Assembly: GCA_900155415.1 (NCBI GenBank)
Contig: LT700187.1
Span: 186,001 to 250,000 of the forward strand
Length of the DNA stretch: 64,000 bases
From: Christensenella massiliensis
Lineage (GTDB): Bacteria; Bacillota; Clostridia; Christensenellales; Christensenellaceae
Direction of reading: 5' to 3'
How positions within the stretch are numbered: position 1 is the first letter of the stretch; each line of letters begins with the position of its first letter. This document shows positions 26,788 through 36,102 of this stretch, one piece after another. The notes below the pieces were generated by a model. That model was not told the DNA's origin. It did no database searches and worked only from the letters and a program-made list of their open reading frames with translations. Position numbers and translations under genes: made by a program.

Positions 26788-27811
26788 ATGCCTCGTTCTT
26801 GGCGGAGATGGCCTGCTTCACCTGCTCTGTAAAAAGCGGCAATATTTTCGTTACGTCTCCTACTACGCCATAATCCGCCACTTCGAAGATCGGTGCATAT
26901 TCATCCTTGTTGATCGCAATGATGATATCCGAGTCCTCCATGCCCGCAAGATGCTGGATCGCCCCCGAAATACCGCAGGCAATGTAAAGATTCGGACGAA
27001 CTGTCTTGCCCGTCTGGCCGACCTGCCTGTCCTTTTCCACCCAGCCCGCGTCCACGCACGCACGCGAAGAACTTACCGTCGCGCCGTTTCCAAACGCGGC
27101 CGCAAGGTCCTCCAAAAGCTTGAAGTTTTCCGGGCAGCCCATGCCCCGTCCGCCCGAAACGAGCACCTTTGCATCCTGAATATCCATCTTATCGCTGACT
27201 TTTTTCACGATGTCGAGTATCTCTACATTGAAGCTTTCCTGCGGAATATCCACTTTATAATTCTCCACCTTCGCGGAAGAAGCCTCCGCCGGATGAATGC
27301 GCTGCATCACGCCGGGGCGTACCGTAGCCATCTGCGGCCGGAATTCCGGGCAGATGATCGTCGCCATGATGTTTCCGCCAAACGCAGGACGCGTCATGCG
27401 CAGATTCTTTGTTTCCGGATCGATCTCAAGTCCCGTACAATCTGCCGTAAGGCCGGTATGCACGCGCGCAGATACGCGCGGCGCAAGATCGCGGCCGATC
27501 GCCGTCGCTCCATAAAGCACCACTTCCGGCTTTTTCTCCCGTATGATCTGCGTCAGAACATGAGCGTACGGCTCCGTCATATAAACTTTCAGCCCCGGAT
27601 CGTCCGCGAGGATCACATTGTCCGCGCCATAACGTCCGAGCTTTTTTGCCATGTCCCCGATTTCTGAACCAAGGACGACCGCCGTCACCTCTGTTCCGAG
27701 GTCTTTTGCAAGCTCTCTCGCCTTGCCGACCAGCTCGAGCGATACGCCCGCAAGCTTGCCGTCCTCCTGCTGTGCGAATACGAATACGCCTTTATAATCC
27801 TGTATATTCAT
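26786..27811 (-). CDS. etfA: Electron transfer flavoprotein alpha subunit
   Basis: A 341-residue EtfA. The C-terminal FAD domain has [10 protein letters not shown] (about residues 221-230), [19 protein letters not shown] (about 264-282) and the end-domain [12 protein letters not shown]. It works with EtfB and butyryl-CoA dehydrogenase in clostridia to couple crotonyl-CoA reduction by NADH to ferredoxin reduction. The ATG at 27811 is used; an in-frame GTG at 27832 overlaps the etfB stop and would add 7 residues. Last gene of its operon. Confidence 0.93.
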   Translation of the reverse strand: MNIQDYKGVFVFAQQEDGKLAGVSLELVGKARELAKDLGTEVTAVVLGSEIGDMAKKLGRYGADNVILADDPGLKVYMTEPYAHVLTQIIREKKPEVVLYGATAIGRDLAPRVSARVHTGLTADCTGLEIDPETKNLRMTRPAFGGNIMATIICPEFRPQMATVRPGVMQRIHPAEASSAKVENYKVDIPQESFNVEILDIVKKVSDKMDIQDAKVLVSGGRGMGCPENFKLLEDLAAAFGNGATVSSSRACVDAGWVEKDRQVGQTGKTVRPNLYIACGISGAIQHLAGMEDSDIIIAINKDEYAPIFEVADYGVVGDVTKILPLFTEQVKQAISAKNEA

Positions 27812-27828
27812 TGTATCACCACTTTCCG

Positions 27829-28611
27829 TCACAGTACGAACTTACTGCGGAGCGAGTCCATCAGGAATTCCACGGAATCCTGAACATCTGTATTCACGAC
27901 TGTACCCGCCGCCTTAAGAGGCTTCGTAAAGGAACGCCATACCCGCGTGGGCGATCCCTTAAGGCCAATGTTCGTCCGGTCTACGTCAAGGTCCTCCAGC
28001 GTCCAGACCGCAACCTCTTTTTCGCGGTACGCATCCCATATCCCCATCGGCGTCATATACCGCGGCTCATTCAGCTCCGCCAGCGCCGTTATGAGGCACG
28101 GCATTTTTGCTTTCAAAATATGGTACCGGTCCTCGTACTGCCGTTTTACGATGATGCTGTCTCCTTCCACCTCCAGTTCTTCCGCATAGCTGATATTCGG
28201 AAGATGAAGGTGCTCGGCAATCTGCGGCCCGACCTGTGCCGTATCGCCGTCAATCGCCTGCCGTCCTGTGATAATCAAATCAAACGGCAGCTTTTTGAGC
28301 GCTGATGCAAGCGTTGAAGATGTCGCCCATGTATCCGCCCCGCCGAATGCCCGGTCGGTCACGAGGATCGCTTCATCCGCTCCCATTGCAAGCGCTTCGC
28401 GCAGAGCGAGGTCCGCCTGCGGCGGCCCCATGGAGATCACGCTGACCTTTGCTCCCGTTTTATCCTTGATCCTCAGGGCTGCTTCAAGGCCTGCCTTATC
28501 GTCCGGATTGATAATGGAGGGAACTCCCTCGCGAATGAGCGTGCCCGTTTTCGGATCGAGCTTTACTTCATTCGTATCCGGTACCTGCTTGATACAAACA
28601 ACTATATTCAC
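27829..28611 (-). CDS. etfB: Electron transfer flavoprotein beta subunit
   Basis: A 260-residue EtfB with the family start CIKQVPDTNEVKLD and the EtfB signature region (about residues 120-175) including TGRQAIDGDTAQVGP. In the bifurcating Bcd-EtfAB complex this subunit carries the second flavin near the NADH site. It lies 18 bases after bcd and is coupled to etfA. Order bcd-etfB-etfA is the usual clostridial one. Confidence 0.93.
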   Translation of the reverse strand: MNIVVCIKQVPDTNEVKLDPKTGTLIREGVPSIINPDDKAGLEAALRIKDKTGAKVSVISMGPPQADLALREALAMGADEAILVTDRAFGGADTWATSSTLASALKKLPFDLIITGRQAIDGDTAQVGPQIAEHLHLPNISYAEELEVEGDSIIVKRQYEDRYHILKAKMPCLITALAELNEPRYMTPMGIWDAYREKEVAVWTLEDLDVDRTNIGLKGSPTRVWRSFTKPLKAAGTVVNTDVQDSVEFLMDSLRSKFVL

Positions 28612-28629
28612 TCTCTTTTCCCTCCTGCC

Positions 28630-29769
28630 TTACTTCAGCACCGCACCGGAAATAACCATGCGCTGCACTTCGCTGGTGCCCTCATATATCTCGGTGATCT
28701 TCGCGTCGCGCATCATGCGCTCTACGGGATATTCCCGCGTATATCCATAACCGCCCATGAGCTGAACGCATTTTGTCGTCACTTCCATCGCCGTCTCCGC
28801 GGCTACGAGCTTTGCAGTCGCCGATTCCACCGAGAACCGATCCATCGTATCTTTGGCGAGCGCCGCCCGGTAAACGAGCAGCTGCGCTGCGTCGATACGC
28901 GCCTTGAGGTCTGCAAGCACAAACTGTGTGTTCTGGAATTTGGAAAGAGGCCGCCCAAACTGCTTTCGTTCTTTCACATAGGCCACCGTCTCATTGAATG
29001 CGCCTTCGGCAATTCCCAGTGCCTGCGCAGCGATCCCGATACGGCCGCCGTCGAGCGTCGCCATCGCGATCTTGAAGCCCTGTCCTTCCTTGCCGAGCAG
29101 ATTTTCTTTCGGCACGATGCAGTTTTCCATGATGAGCTCCGCCGTCGCGCTGCCGCGTATCCCCATTTTCAGTTCCTTTTTCCCTACGGAAAAGCCCGGA
29201 AAATCTTTTTCGACGATAAACGCCGAAATACCGTGATTTCCTTTGGATTTATCCGTCATGGCAAAAATAATGTACGTATCCGCATAACCGGCGTTCGTAA
29301 TAAATATCTTTGTGCCGTTTAAAACATAATGATCGCCTTCCAGAACCGCTTTTGTCTGCTGGCCGGAAGCATCCGTCCCCGCCCCTGCCTCTGTCAGGCC
29401 GAACGCGCCGATATGTTCGCCCTTCGCGAGCGGCACGAGATATTTTTGTTTCTGTTCCTCCGTCCCGAATTTTTTGATCGGATCGGAGCCTAAAGAGGTG
29501 TGCGCCGACACAATTACGCCCGTTGTCGCGCACGCTTTGGAAAGCTCTTCCACACACAGCACGTATGCCAGCGTGTCGCAGCCCTGCCCGCCGTATTCCT
29601 TGGGGAAGGGTATGCCTAAAAAGCCGTATCTTTTCAGCTTTTCCACCGTCTCGACCGGAAAGCGCTCCTGTTCGTCCAATTCTTCCGCGAGCGGTTTCAC
29701 TTCATTTTCAGCAAAGTCCCGAAAGAGGGTCCTTAGCATTTGATGTTCCTTGCTTAATGTGAAATCCAT
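28630..29769 (-). CDS. bcd: Butyryl-CoA (short-chain acyl-CoA) dehydrogenase
   Basis: A 379-residue acyl-CoA dehydrogenase, FAD-dependent. The catalytic glutamate lies in IYEGTSEVQRMVI near the C-terminus (about residue 365) and FAD-binding segments AFGLTEAGAGTD and ITNAGYADTYIIFA mid-protein. With EtfAB it reduces crotonyl-CoA to butyryl-CoA, the last reduction of the pathway encoded here. crt, hbd and thl are absent, consistent with crotonyl-CoA coming from 4-hydroxybutyryl-CoA instead of acetoacetyl-CoA. rpoN lies 82 bases upstream. Confidence 0.92.
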   Translation of the reverse strand: MDFTLSKEHQMLRTLFRDFAENEVKPLAEELDEQERFPVETVEKLKRYGFLGIPFPKEYGGQGCDTLAYVLCVEELSKACATTGVIVSAHTSLGSDPIKKFGTEEQKQKYLVPLAKGEHIGAFGLTEAGAGTDASGQQTKAVLEGDHYVLNGTKIFITNAGYADTYIIFAMTDKSKGNHGISAFIVEKDFPGFSVGKKELKMGIRGSATAELIMENCIVPKENLLGKEGQGFKIAMATLDGGRIGIAAQALGIAEGAFNETVAYVKERKQFGRPLSKFQNTQFVLADLKARIDAAQLLVYRAALAKDTMDRFSVESATAKLVAAETAMEVTTKCVQLMGGYGYTREYPVERMMRDAKITEIYEGTSEVQRMVISGAVLK

Positions 29770-29851
29770 ATCGTTCTCCTAATGTTTTGCCCCCGTCTCT
29801 GCCGCGGGCAGCCTATACGGCGCGCGCATCCTGCCGGACCGCCGCGCTTCT

Positions 29852-31120
29852 TCATATTTTTTCCTTGTTCCTGCGGTAGGAAGACGCGATCCCCATCTCC
29901 CTGCGGTATTTTGCGACCGTCCGCCGTGCGATCTCGATGCCGCAGCTTTTGATGCGCTCCGCGACCGCGTTATCCGGAAGCCCCGGCTCCGCCGCAAGCA
30001 GCTTGCGGATATTCCGTTTAATATAATCCCCGCTCACCTGCTTTTCCGCGCCTGTGATGCCGCGTGAGAAAAGTTTTTTGAGAGGAAGCACCTCCATATC
30101 ATAAATCAAATGCTTCCCCGCCACTGCTCTGCTGACCGTCGATACATGCACGCCGAGCCCGTCCGCGATATCTGCCATTTTCAAAGGCTCAAGTGCCGCA
30201 CCGTTCAAAAAATAACCGCTCTGCGCGAGCACGATCTTTTCCGCCGTCCGCCGCAGCATGGTCTTCCACAGGTCCACCGACTGCACAAGCCTCTTTGCAG
30301 CAGTCCGCCGTTCCCGAAGATAAGCTGCTGCCCGGCTGTCGGCTCCATCTATCTGATACGAGACATCAACCGCCGGCCGTATGAGCCGCCTTTCGTCCAG
30401 ATATACACGGAGCGTATCTCCAGTCTTCTCAACAACGATCTCGGGATACACATACTGTGCCGCAGCTTCCTGCGTCACATTCGATACGCCCGGCTTAAGA
30501 GAGCGAAGGAACGTGCAATATTTTTTCGCTTTTGCAGCCGATATTCCAAGCGCGGAAGCGATCGCCGCATATTTTCTGCGTGCGAGCTCGTCTAAATAGT
30601 TCCTTGCGATCCTGTAGAGCGCTTCGTCTTTCTGTCCGCAGCGTTCAAGCTGCAGGCACAAGCATTCGGAAAGGCTGCGCGCCCCTACGCCCGCAGGTTC
30701 AAGCGCTTGTACCGCCGCAAGCGCCCGCGCTGCCTGAGCATCGCTTACCCGGCATAGCTTCGCAATGTCCGCAAGCGGCTCTACGAAATATCCCCGCGAA
30801 TCCAATGCTGCAATGATCTCTTTTGCAGCGCGCAGGCTGCCTGCATCGAGCCGCCTGAAGTCAAGCTGCTCTGCAAGCCGCTCTGCAAGCGTTCCGGAAG
30901 CAGGCTTCTCCCACTCCGTCTGCCGGTATGCCGTACCGGGATATAGCTCCCGCTCCTGCCACTGCGGCTCCCGGACCTCGAGCATAGGATTCTCAAGGGC
31001 CTGCTCCCGAACATACTCATTCAATTCCCATGCATTTTTCGGAAGCAGGAACAGCGCCTGCTGCATTTGCTGCGATACTGCCTGCGACTGTACCTGCTTC
31101 GTTTCAACCGAAAGCTGCAT
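29852..31120 (-). CDS. rpoN: RNA polymerase sigma-54 factor
   Basis: A 422-residue sigma-54. Region I is Gln-rich (QSQAVSQQMQQALFLL, residues 12-27), the core-binding and helix-turn-helix parts follow, and the C-terminal RpoN box ARRTVAKYRREMGI (about residues 398-411) recognises the -24 element. It lies between sucD and bcd in the same direction, with 13 bases to sucD, so it is probably co-transcribed with butyrate genes. That placement is unusual. It matches the sigma-54 activator at 39874-41316 and the -24/-12 promoter of abfD in this window. Confidence 0.93.
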   Translation of the reverse strand: MQLSVETKQVQSQAVSQQMQQALFLLPKNAWELNEYVREQALENPMLEVREPQWQERELYPGTAYRQTEWEKPASGTLAERLAEQLDFRRLDAGSLRAAKEIIAALDSRGYFVEPLADIAKLCRVSDAQAARALAAVQALEPAGVGARSLSECLCLQLERCGQKDEALYRIARNYLDELARRKYAAIASALGISAAKAKKYCTFLRSLKPGVSNVTQEAAAQYVYPEIVVEKTGDTLRVYLDERRLIRPAVDVSYQIDGADSRAAAYLRERRTAAKRLVQSVDLWKTMLRRTAEKIVLAQSGYFLNGAALEPLKMADIADGLGVHVSTVSRAVAGKHLIYDMEVLPLKKLFSRGITGAEKQVSGDYIKRNIRKLLAAEPGLPDNAVAERIKSCGIEIARRTVAKYRREMGIASSYRRNKEKI

Positions 31121-31133
31121 GTCTTATTTTCCT

Positions 31134-32492
31134 TTATGCCCAGATCTCTTCGTCTGTCGGGATCTTCTTATCCTTATTGTAAAGGCCGATCTGCGAAATA
31201 TTGATCAGGTGCGTGTAGTTGAGGTTCTCGGAAATACTGTTGTTGCCCCACGAACCGCAGCCGAGCGTCGTCGTCGGCGAGAATCCGTTCGTAAGCGCGC
31301 CGCCCGCCGTTGTCGAAGACGGCTGATTCACAACGATACGGCTGACCGGCATATATTCGCCCACCATACGCACATGCTCCATATCATTCGAATGGATCGA
31401 GCAGGTGTGCCCCTTGCCCTCGTAGCAAAGGTTCTCGTAAGCCGCGCTCATCGCATCTTCAAACGTATCGTATGCGATCGCGATCATGAACGGGCACATT
31501 TTCTCCTTGCACAGCAGGTCAGCCTTACCGCGTCCGCGCGCCTTGAGAAGCACGACCTTCGTTCCCTCCGGCACTTCTACGCCCGCGAGGGATGCGATCT
31601 TTTGTACGCTTTGTCCTACGACGTTCTTGTTGATCACCCCGTCCGGGAAAATCGTCTTAGCAAATTTTTCTACCGTTTCCGCGTCGTCGATATAATACGC
31701 GCCGTTCTTCTCGAAGGCTTTGATGACCGTATCATATTCATCCTGCGGGATCATTACACACTGCTCGCCCGAGCAGATGATGCCGTTGTCGAATTTGCGG
31801 CCCGCAATGATCATGGAAGCCGCCGCGTCGTAATCGATTCCGCGGTCGATAATGACCTGAACGTTGCCCGGTCCAACGCCGAGCGCCGGTTTTCCGCTCG
31901 AATATGCAGATTTCACCATCCCTGCACCGCCTGTCGCCACAACGACGTCCGCCGTTTTCATGACCTCCTGCGTCATATCGAGCGAAGGATGCTCGATCGT
32001 CTGGATCAGATCTTCCGGAAGTCCCAGCTTTTTCAGCTCCGCCCGGAAAAGGTCTACCACATATTTATTGAGGTCGCTCGTGCGCGGATGCGGCGCAATT
32101 ACAATGGCATTTTTTCCCTTGAGCGCAAACATCGCATTGCACATAGGTGTGACGACCGGATTTGTGACAGGTGTTACCGCCCCAACGACTCCTTTCGGCT
32201 TCGCCACCTTGATGATGCCCGTTTCCTTGTTTTCCTCAATGATGCCATAGGACTTTTTCCCCTTCAGGCTGTTCCAGATGCACTTCGATTTGCCTTGGCA
32301 TTTCGCGATCTTATCCTCCACGACGCCCATGCCGGATTCTTCCACCGCACGTTTGCCGAGTTCCTCCGCACGATCGTAAACGACCTTTCCGATCGCCTTC
32401 ACCGCTGCGTCGACCTGTTCCTGCGTGGCATTCTTCTCGTATTCGGCCTGCGCCTTATGCGCACGCTCGAAAATTTCCGCAATTGTTGCCAT
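31134..32492 (-). CDS. sucD: CoA-acylating succinate semialdehyde dehydrogenase
   Basis: A 452-residue aldehyde dehydrogenase of the CoA-acylating branch. The catalytic cysteine lies in NGIICSGEQC (about residue 243). The Gly-rich nucleotide region GGAGMVKSAYSSGKPALGVGPGN (about 182) is typical of this branch. It converts succinyl-CoA and NAD(P)H into succinate semialdehyde. Its neighbours (succinyl-CoA transferase across the promoter region, 4-hydroxybutyrate dehydrogenase nearby) favour succinyl-CoA over acetyl-CoA. It opens the operon sucD-rpoN-bcd-etfBA; ribosome site AGGAGG. Confidence 0.9.
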   Translation of the reverse strand: MATIAEIFERAHKAQAEYEKNATQEQVDAAVKAIGKVVYDRAEELGKRAVEESGMGVVEDKIAKCQGKSKCIWNSLKGKKSYGIIEENKETGIIKVAKPKGVVGAVTPVTNPVVTPMCNAMFALKGKNAIVIAPHPRTSDLNKYVVDLFRAELKKLGLPEDLIQTIEHPSLDMTQEVMKTADVVVATGGAGMVKSAYSSGKPALGVGPGNVQVIIDRGIDYDAAASMIIAGRKFDNGIICSGEQCVMIPQDEYDTVIKAFEKNGAYYIDDAETVEKFAKTIFPDGVINKNVVGQSVQKIASLAGVEVPEGTKVVLLKARGRGKADLLCKEKMCPFMIAIAYDTFEDAMSAAYENLCYEGKGHTCSIHSNDMEHVRMVGEYMPVSRIVVNQPSSTTAGGALTNGFSPTTTLGCGSWGNNSISENLNYTHLINISQIGLYNKDKKIPTDEEIWA

Positions 32493-32607
32493 TTCTACAT
32501 CCTCCTAAATTTTTTTATTTCATTAATTTTATATACAGTTTTACCTTTACTATTATAGAGGTTTTTCCAAAAAATTCATAGTAAAGTAAGTAAAAAAAGT
32601 TATTTTT

Positions 32608-32620
32608 ATCACAAAGTGAT
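32608..32620. promoter_or_regulatory. 13-base perfect dyad between sucD and cat1
   Basis: ATCAC-AAA-GTGAT sits in the AT-rich 247-base gap between the divergent sucD and cat1 genes. It is a plausible operator for a regulator acting on both promoters. A -10-like TATAAT for sucD lies at 32557-32552 with a poor -35. The regulator is unknown. Confidence 0.35.
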
Positions 32621-32671
32621 TCCTAAGTTTTGAAACGGATTTTGGGGGATGCAAAAAGGCGGGCGGCAGTG

Positions 32672-32701
32672 TATAATATAGAATTGTGATAATTGTAACA
32701 T
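32672..32701 (+). promoter_or_regulatory. Promoter and Rex-like dyad of cat1
   Basis: A consensus TATAAT lies at 32672-32677 with a poor -35. At 32684-32701, over the expected start point, TTGTGATAATTGTAACAT matches the Rex pattern in 10 of 14 half-site positions. A further GCGCA-CTGGC-TGCGC hairpin (32703-32717) lies in the leader. The -10 is seen; Rex control is inference. Confidence 0.4.
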
Positions 32702-32739
32702 TGCGCACTGGCTGCGCGCCTGAAACGGAGGGGAATGTT

Positions 32740-34206
32740 ATGCACGAAAGAATCAAATGTGAAAAATATCTCAGCAAGGTCATGAGTGCGGATGAGGCTG
32801 CAAAGCTCATCTATCCAAACGCAGTCATCGGCATGAGCGGCTTCACGCCCGCCGGCCATGCCAAGGCAGTGCCGCTCGCGATCGCACGCCGTGCGGAAGC
32901 GACCGGCGAGCAGCTGAACCTTACAGTAATGACGGGGGCTTCCGTCGGCGATGAGATCGACGGCGCTCTTACGCGCAGCGGGGCCATGAAGCGCCGCACG
33001 CCCTATCAGACGAATTCCACCGTCAGGAATGCGATCAACGCGGGGGAGATCGATTATTTTGATGTTCATTTAAGTCAGGTGGCCGTATGGGCAAAAAACG
33101 GCTTTTTCGGGGATATCGACTTTGCCATCGTTGAGATCTCCGGTATCGACGAGGAAGGGCATCTGATTCCCTCCACGTCCATCGGCGCGGCCAATACCTA
33201 TATTGAATGTGCGAAACACGTTATTTTGGAGGTCAATACGACGCAGCCTGAATCGCTGCGCGGCATTCACGATGTGTATACTGTAGAACGCGTCCCGAAT
33301 TCAAAGCCGATCCCGATCATCCATGCAGACGACCGGGTCGGCACGGACTATTATCCGTGCGATTTCGATAAGATCGCAGCGATCGTCTATTCCGATATCC
33401 CAGACCATGGACGCGCTGTGCAGCCGGTAGACGATATCTCCCAAAAAATCGCAGATAATATCATCGAGCTCATTACCAAGGAAACGCAGGCCGGACGGCT
33501 GCCTGTGCCGCTTCCTCCGCTCCAGTCGGGCGTGGGCGGCGTTGCGAACGCCGTGCTCGCCGGCCTCAAGGCATCCGATTTTACAGACCTCAAGGTCTAT
33601 TCCGAGGTCCTGCAGGACGCTGTGTTCGACTTGATCGACGCAGGCAAGATCTCCTTTGCGTCCGGTACGTCTCTTACGGTATCTCCGGACTTTGAGGAGC
33701 ATTACAAAGCGAATTTTGAAAATTACAGGGATAAGATCATGCTGCGGCCGCAGGAGATCAGCAACCATCCCGAGGTCATCCGCCGGCTCGGCGTGATCGC
33801 CATGAATACGGCGATCGAGGCCGATATCTTCGGTAATGTCAATTCCTCGCACATCAATGGAACGCGCATCATGAACGGGATCGGCGGCAGCGGTGATTTT
33901 GCCCAGAACGCGGGGCTTTCTATCTTCATGACGCCGTCCACCGCGAAAAACGGCACGCTTTCCTGCATCGTTCCGTTCGTCACGCATGTAGATCATACAG
34001 AGCATGATATCCATTTTCTCGTAACGGAATACGGCTATGCGGACCTGCGGTGCACTACGCCGCTCGAGCGCGCCCGGAAAATCATCGATATCTGTGCGCA
34101 CCCGGATTTCCGGCCCCAGCTTCATGACTATCTCGACCGCGCCTGCGCGCAGTGTGCGCACAAGCATACGCCGCAGCTTTTAAGCGAGGTTTTCCAAGGG
34201 AAGTAA
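32740..34206 (+). CDS. cat1: Succinyl-CoA:acetate-type CoA-transferase
   Basis: A 488-residue acetyl-CoA hydrolase/transferase family protein, close in plan to Clostridium kluyveri Cat1. The catalytic glutamate lies in VYSEVLQDAVFDL (about residue 287), and GVGGVANAVLAGL precedes it. It should activate succinate to succinyl-CoA with acetyl-CoA or butyryl-CoA as donor. Start ATG at 32740 has GGAGGGG 8 bases upstream; an in-frame ATT-led extension was discarded. It is the only plus-strand gene of the butyrate region and is divergent from sucD, its next-step enzyme. Confidence 0.85.
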   Translation: MHERIKCEKYLSKVMSADEAAKLIYPNAVIGMSGFTPAGHAKAVPLAIARRAEATGEQLNLTVMTGASVGDEIDGALTRSGAMKRRTPYQTNSTVRNAINAGEIDYFDVHLSQVAVWAKNGFFGDIDFAIVEISGIDEEGHLIPSTSIGAANTYIECAKHVILEVNTTQPESLRGIHDVYTVERVPNSKPIPIIHADDRVGTDYYPCDFDKIAAIVYSDIPDHGRAVQPVDDISQKIADNIIELITKETQAGRLPVPLPPLQSGVGGVANAVLAGLKASDFTDLKVYSEVLQDAVFDLIDAGKISFASGTSLTVSPDFEEHYKANFENYRDKIMLRPQEISNHPEVIRRLGVIAMNTAIEADIFGNVNSSHINGTRIMNGIGGSGDFAQNAGLSIFMTPSTAKNGTLSCIVPFVTHVDHTEHDIHFLVTEYGYADLRCTTPLERARKIIDICAHPDFRPQLHDYLDRACAQCAHKHTPQLLSEVFQGK

Positions 34207-34214
34207 ACTGCAAT

Positions 34215-34248
34215 AAAAAAGGCATGGTTCACCACCCATGCCTTTTTT
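34215..34248. terminator. Bidirectional terminator between cat1 and the response regulator gene
   Basis: Stem AAAAAAGGCATGG / CCATGCCTTTTTT with an 8-base loop lies between convergent genes, with A- and T-runs on both sides. It can terminate cat1 (plus) and the abfD-to-regulator operon (minus). Confidence 0.87.
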
Positions 34249-34268
34249 ATTGCCATTATAAGCCTTTT

Positions 34269-34946
34269 TTACGCAAATACACCCGGATTGCAGCGGTACA
34301 GCGCGCACGGGCGTCCGCCCGTTTGGTAATTAACAGCCTCTGTAACCTCTCCGGCCTGCCGGAGATAGGAAAGGTACCGCTGTACCGTGATACGCGAAAG
34401 ATTGACCGTTCCCACGATATCCTCACAGGAAAAGCTCGTATCCGGTCTGCTCGATAGGACCGCGCGTATCGTATTCAGGGTTTTTTTCTGCAGGCCTTTG
34501 GGAAGCTCCGGCGCCTTTCCCATGCTGCCGTAAAGCGTATCCGCCTCCTCCTGCGTAAGCACCTCCCTGCCCGCGAGGTCCATGCGCCGCAAAAAACGCT
34601 CGACAGCCTGCTCAAAACGGCTCGTATCAAACGGGTCTACAAGGCAATCCGCCACACCAAGCCGCAGCACGCGCCGCAGCGTTTCGCAGTCCCCCTCTGC
34701 AATATAGGCTGTCACTTCACTGCGCGCTCCTAATATCCGCAGCTGCTTCAGCAGGGAAAGACCAAGCTCCGGCTTCCGGCATAGATCAAGCAGGATCAGA
34801 TCTGCCGGATGCGCGAGAAAATAATCCGCCGATATCCCCTCTTCAAGCGGGATCATTTCCGTAATGAACTCACAGCCGCCGATCGTATCCGCCATCGGTG
34901 TATGCAGTCTTCTAAGACCATGTTTCAAAACCGTCATACGATACAT
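34269..34946 (-). CDS. MalR/CitB-like response regulator with degenerate receiver
   Basis: A 225-residue regulator: receiver-like N-terminus, then a winged-helix C-terminus of the CitB/DcuR/MalR kind (SCEDIVGTVNLSRITVQRYLSYL, ending YQTGGRPCALYR). The phospho-acceptor Asp is kept (LILLDLCRK) but the N-terminal acidic pair is missing and the conserved Lys of the KPF motif is Asp (LVDPF). Phosphorylation in the normal way is therefore doubtful. ATG at 34946 has GAGGAG upstream; a TTG at 34964 is in frame. It is the last gene of the abfD operon. C4-dicarboxylate or citrate genes are usual targets of the family. No histidine kinase is near. Confidence 0.75.
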   Translation of the reverse strand: MYRMTVLKHGLRRLHTPMADTIGGCEFITEMIPLEEGISADYFLAHPADLILLDLCRKPELGLSLLKQLRILGARSEVTAYIAEGDCETLRRVLRLGVADCLVDPFDTSRFEQAVERFLRRMDLAGREVLTQEEADTLYGSMGKAPELPKGLQKKTLNTIRAVLSSRPDTSFSCEDIVGTVNLSRITVQRYLSYLRQAGEVTEAVNYQTGGRPCALYRCNPGVFA

Positions 34947-34975
34947 ATCTGCGTTTCTCCTCAAGCCTTCATCAA

Positions 34976-36088
34976 TCAGTACAGTTTCTTGTATATTTCG
35001 TATACCTTATCACGCGAAAGCTCCACATAGTTGTTCGCCATGAGCCTCCCCTGCTTTTCCATCACGTTATCCGTAAACGTTTCGAGTTCTTCTTCCTTCA
35101 CGCCATATTCGTGAAGCGGTTTGCACTGGATGATTTTGTTCAGCAGTTTTTCCAGCTCGTCATACACCACATCTTCGCCGCAGCCGAGAATGTCTGCAAT
35201 AAAGCGGTTCATTTTTCTGATCTTCCCGTTCGGATCGATCTCCATGTATGCCTTGAATACGCCGATCAGCAGGCAGTAGTTTGCCTCGCCGTGCGGCACA
35301 TGATACGTTCCACCAAGCGGATAGCTCATGGCATGCACCGCTGCGCAGCCTGCATTGCCGAACGCGATGCCCGCATAGTTGCTTGCAAGCAGAAAATCCT
35401 TCAGGAGCGGAATGCGCGCGTCTTCTCCATTCTTTGCGATCTCTTTATAACCGTTCAAAATCATTTCGATCGCCTGATAGCCGAACATCTCCGTGTAAGA
35501 AGTCGCCTTAGGCGAAAGGCTGGATTCAAGAGCGTGGATCAGCGCGTCGATCGAACTCGTTGCAAAAAATTTAAAGGGCAAACCTTTCAAAAGCTCAGGG
35601 ACCAGCACGGCGCTGTCTGCATACATCTCATCCACCGCAAGGCCGAGTTTGGTGTGGCGGCTCTTCAGCTCGAGGATCGCAATATTCGTTACTTCGCTTC
35701 CTGTTCCGCAGGTCGTAGGTACGAGCACCAGCTCTTTATCCTTGACGATCTCCACCTTTCTGTCATAAAGGTCTAAGATCGGGCTCACGTTCTTGAGCGC
35801 AAAAATTTTGGAAATATCGATGATCGTACCGCCGCCGATCGCGATGATACGTTTGTAGTCGCCTTTCATATCGGCATACATCGCTTCCGCCATCTCGTCG
35901 GACGGTTCACCCGCGCCGTATTTCTCCTGATACAGCACGTCCGCTTTAATATCGAGTCCGCCGAAATACGGCTCGAAAATATACTGGTTGGTGATGATAA
36001 GGTCGCCCTCTCCGATCTGATATGCCTCGCAAAATTCCTTGCAGGTGTCAAACGAGAATATTTCCGGTTTGATCGATAATTCTTTCAT
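34976..36088 (-). CDS. 4hbD: 4-Hydroxybutyrate dehydrogenase (iron-type alcohol dehydrogenase)
   Basis: A 370-residue Fe-ADH family enzyme that reduces succinate semialdehyde to 4-hydroxybutyrate with NADH. Cofactor motif AIGGGTIIDISK is at about residues 83-94 and PTTCGTGSEVTN near 124. Metal ligands are Asp/His in SSIDALIHALES and His residues in AAVHAMSYPLGGTYHVPHGE. Spacing to cat2 is 14 bases. Sequence alone does not fix the substrate; the flanking cat2, sucD and abfD genes do. Confidence 0.9.
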   Translation of the reverse strand: MKELSIKPEIFSFDTCKEFCEAYQIGEGDLIITNQYIFEPYFGGLDIKADVLYQEKYGAGEPSDEMAEAMYADMKGDYKRIIAIGGGTIIDISKIFALKNVSPILDLYDRKVEIVKDKELVLVPTTCGTGSEVTNIAILELKSRHTKLGLAVDEMYADSAVLVPELLKGLPFKFFATSSIDALIHALESSLSPKATSYTEMFGYQAIEMILNGYKEIAKNGEDARIPLLKDFLLASNYAGIAFGNAGCAAVHAMSYPLGGTYHVPHGEANYCLLIGVFKAYMEIDPNGKIRKMNRFIADILGCGEDVVYDELEKLLNKIIQCKPLHEYGVKEEELETFTDNVMEKQGRLMANNYVELSRDKVYEIYKKLY

Positions 36089-36102
36089 AGTCTTTCTCCT
36101 CC

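Noticed and set aside
30765-32558. A 597-codon plus-strand open frame opposite sucD and rpoN
   Set aside because: It is a shadow of two clearly coding minus-strand genes in GC-rich sequence; residues are Arg/His-rich and show no domain.
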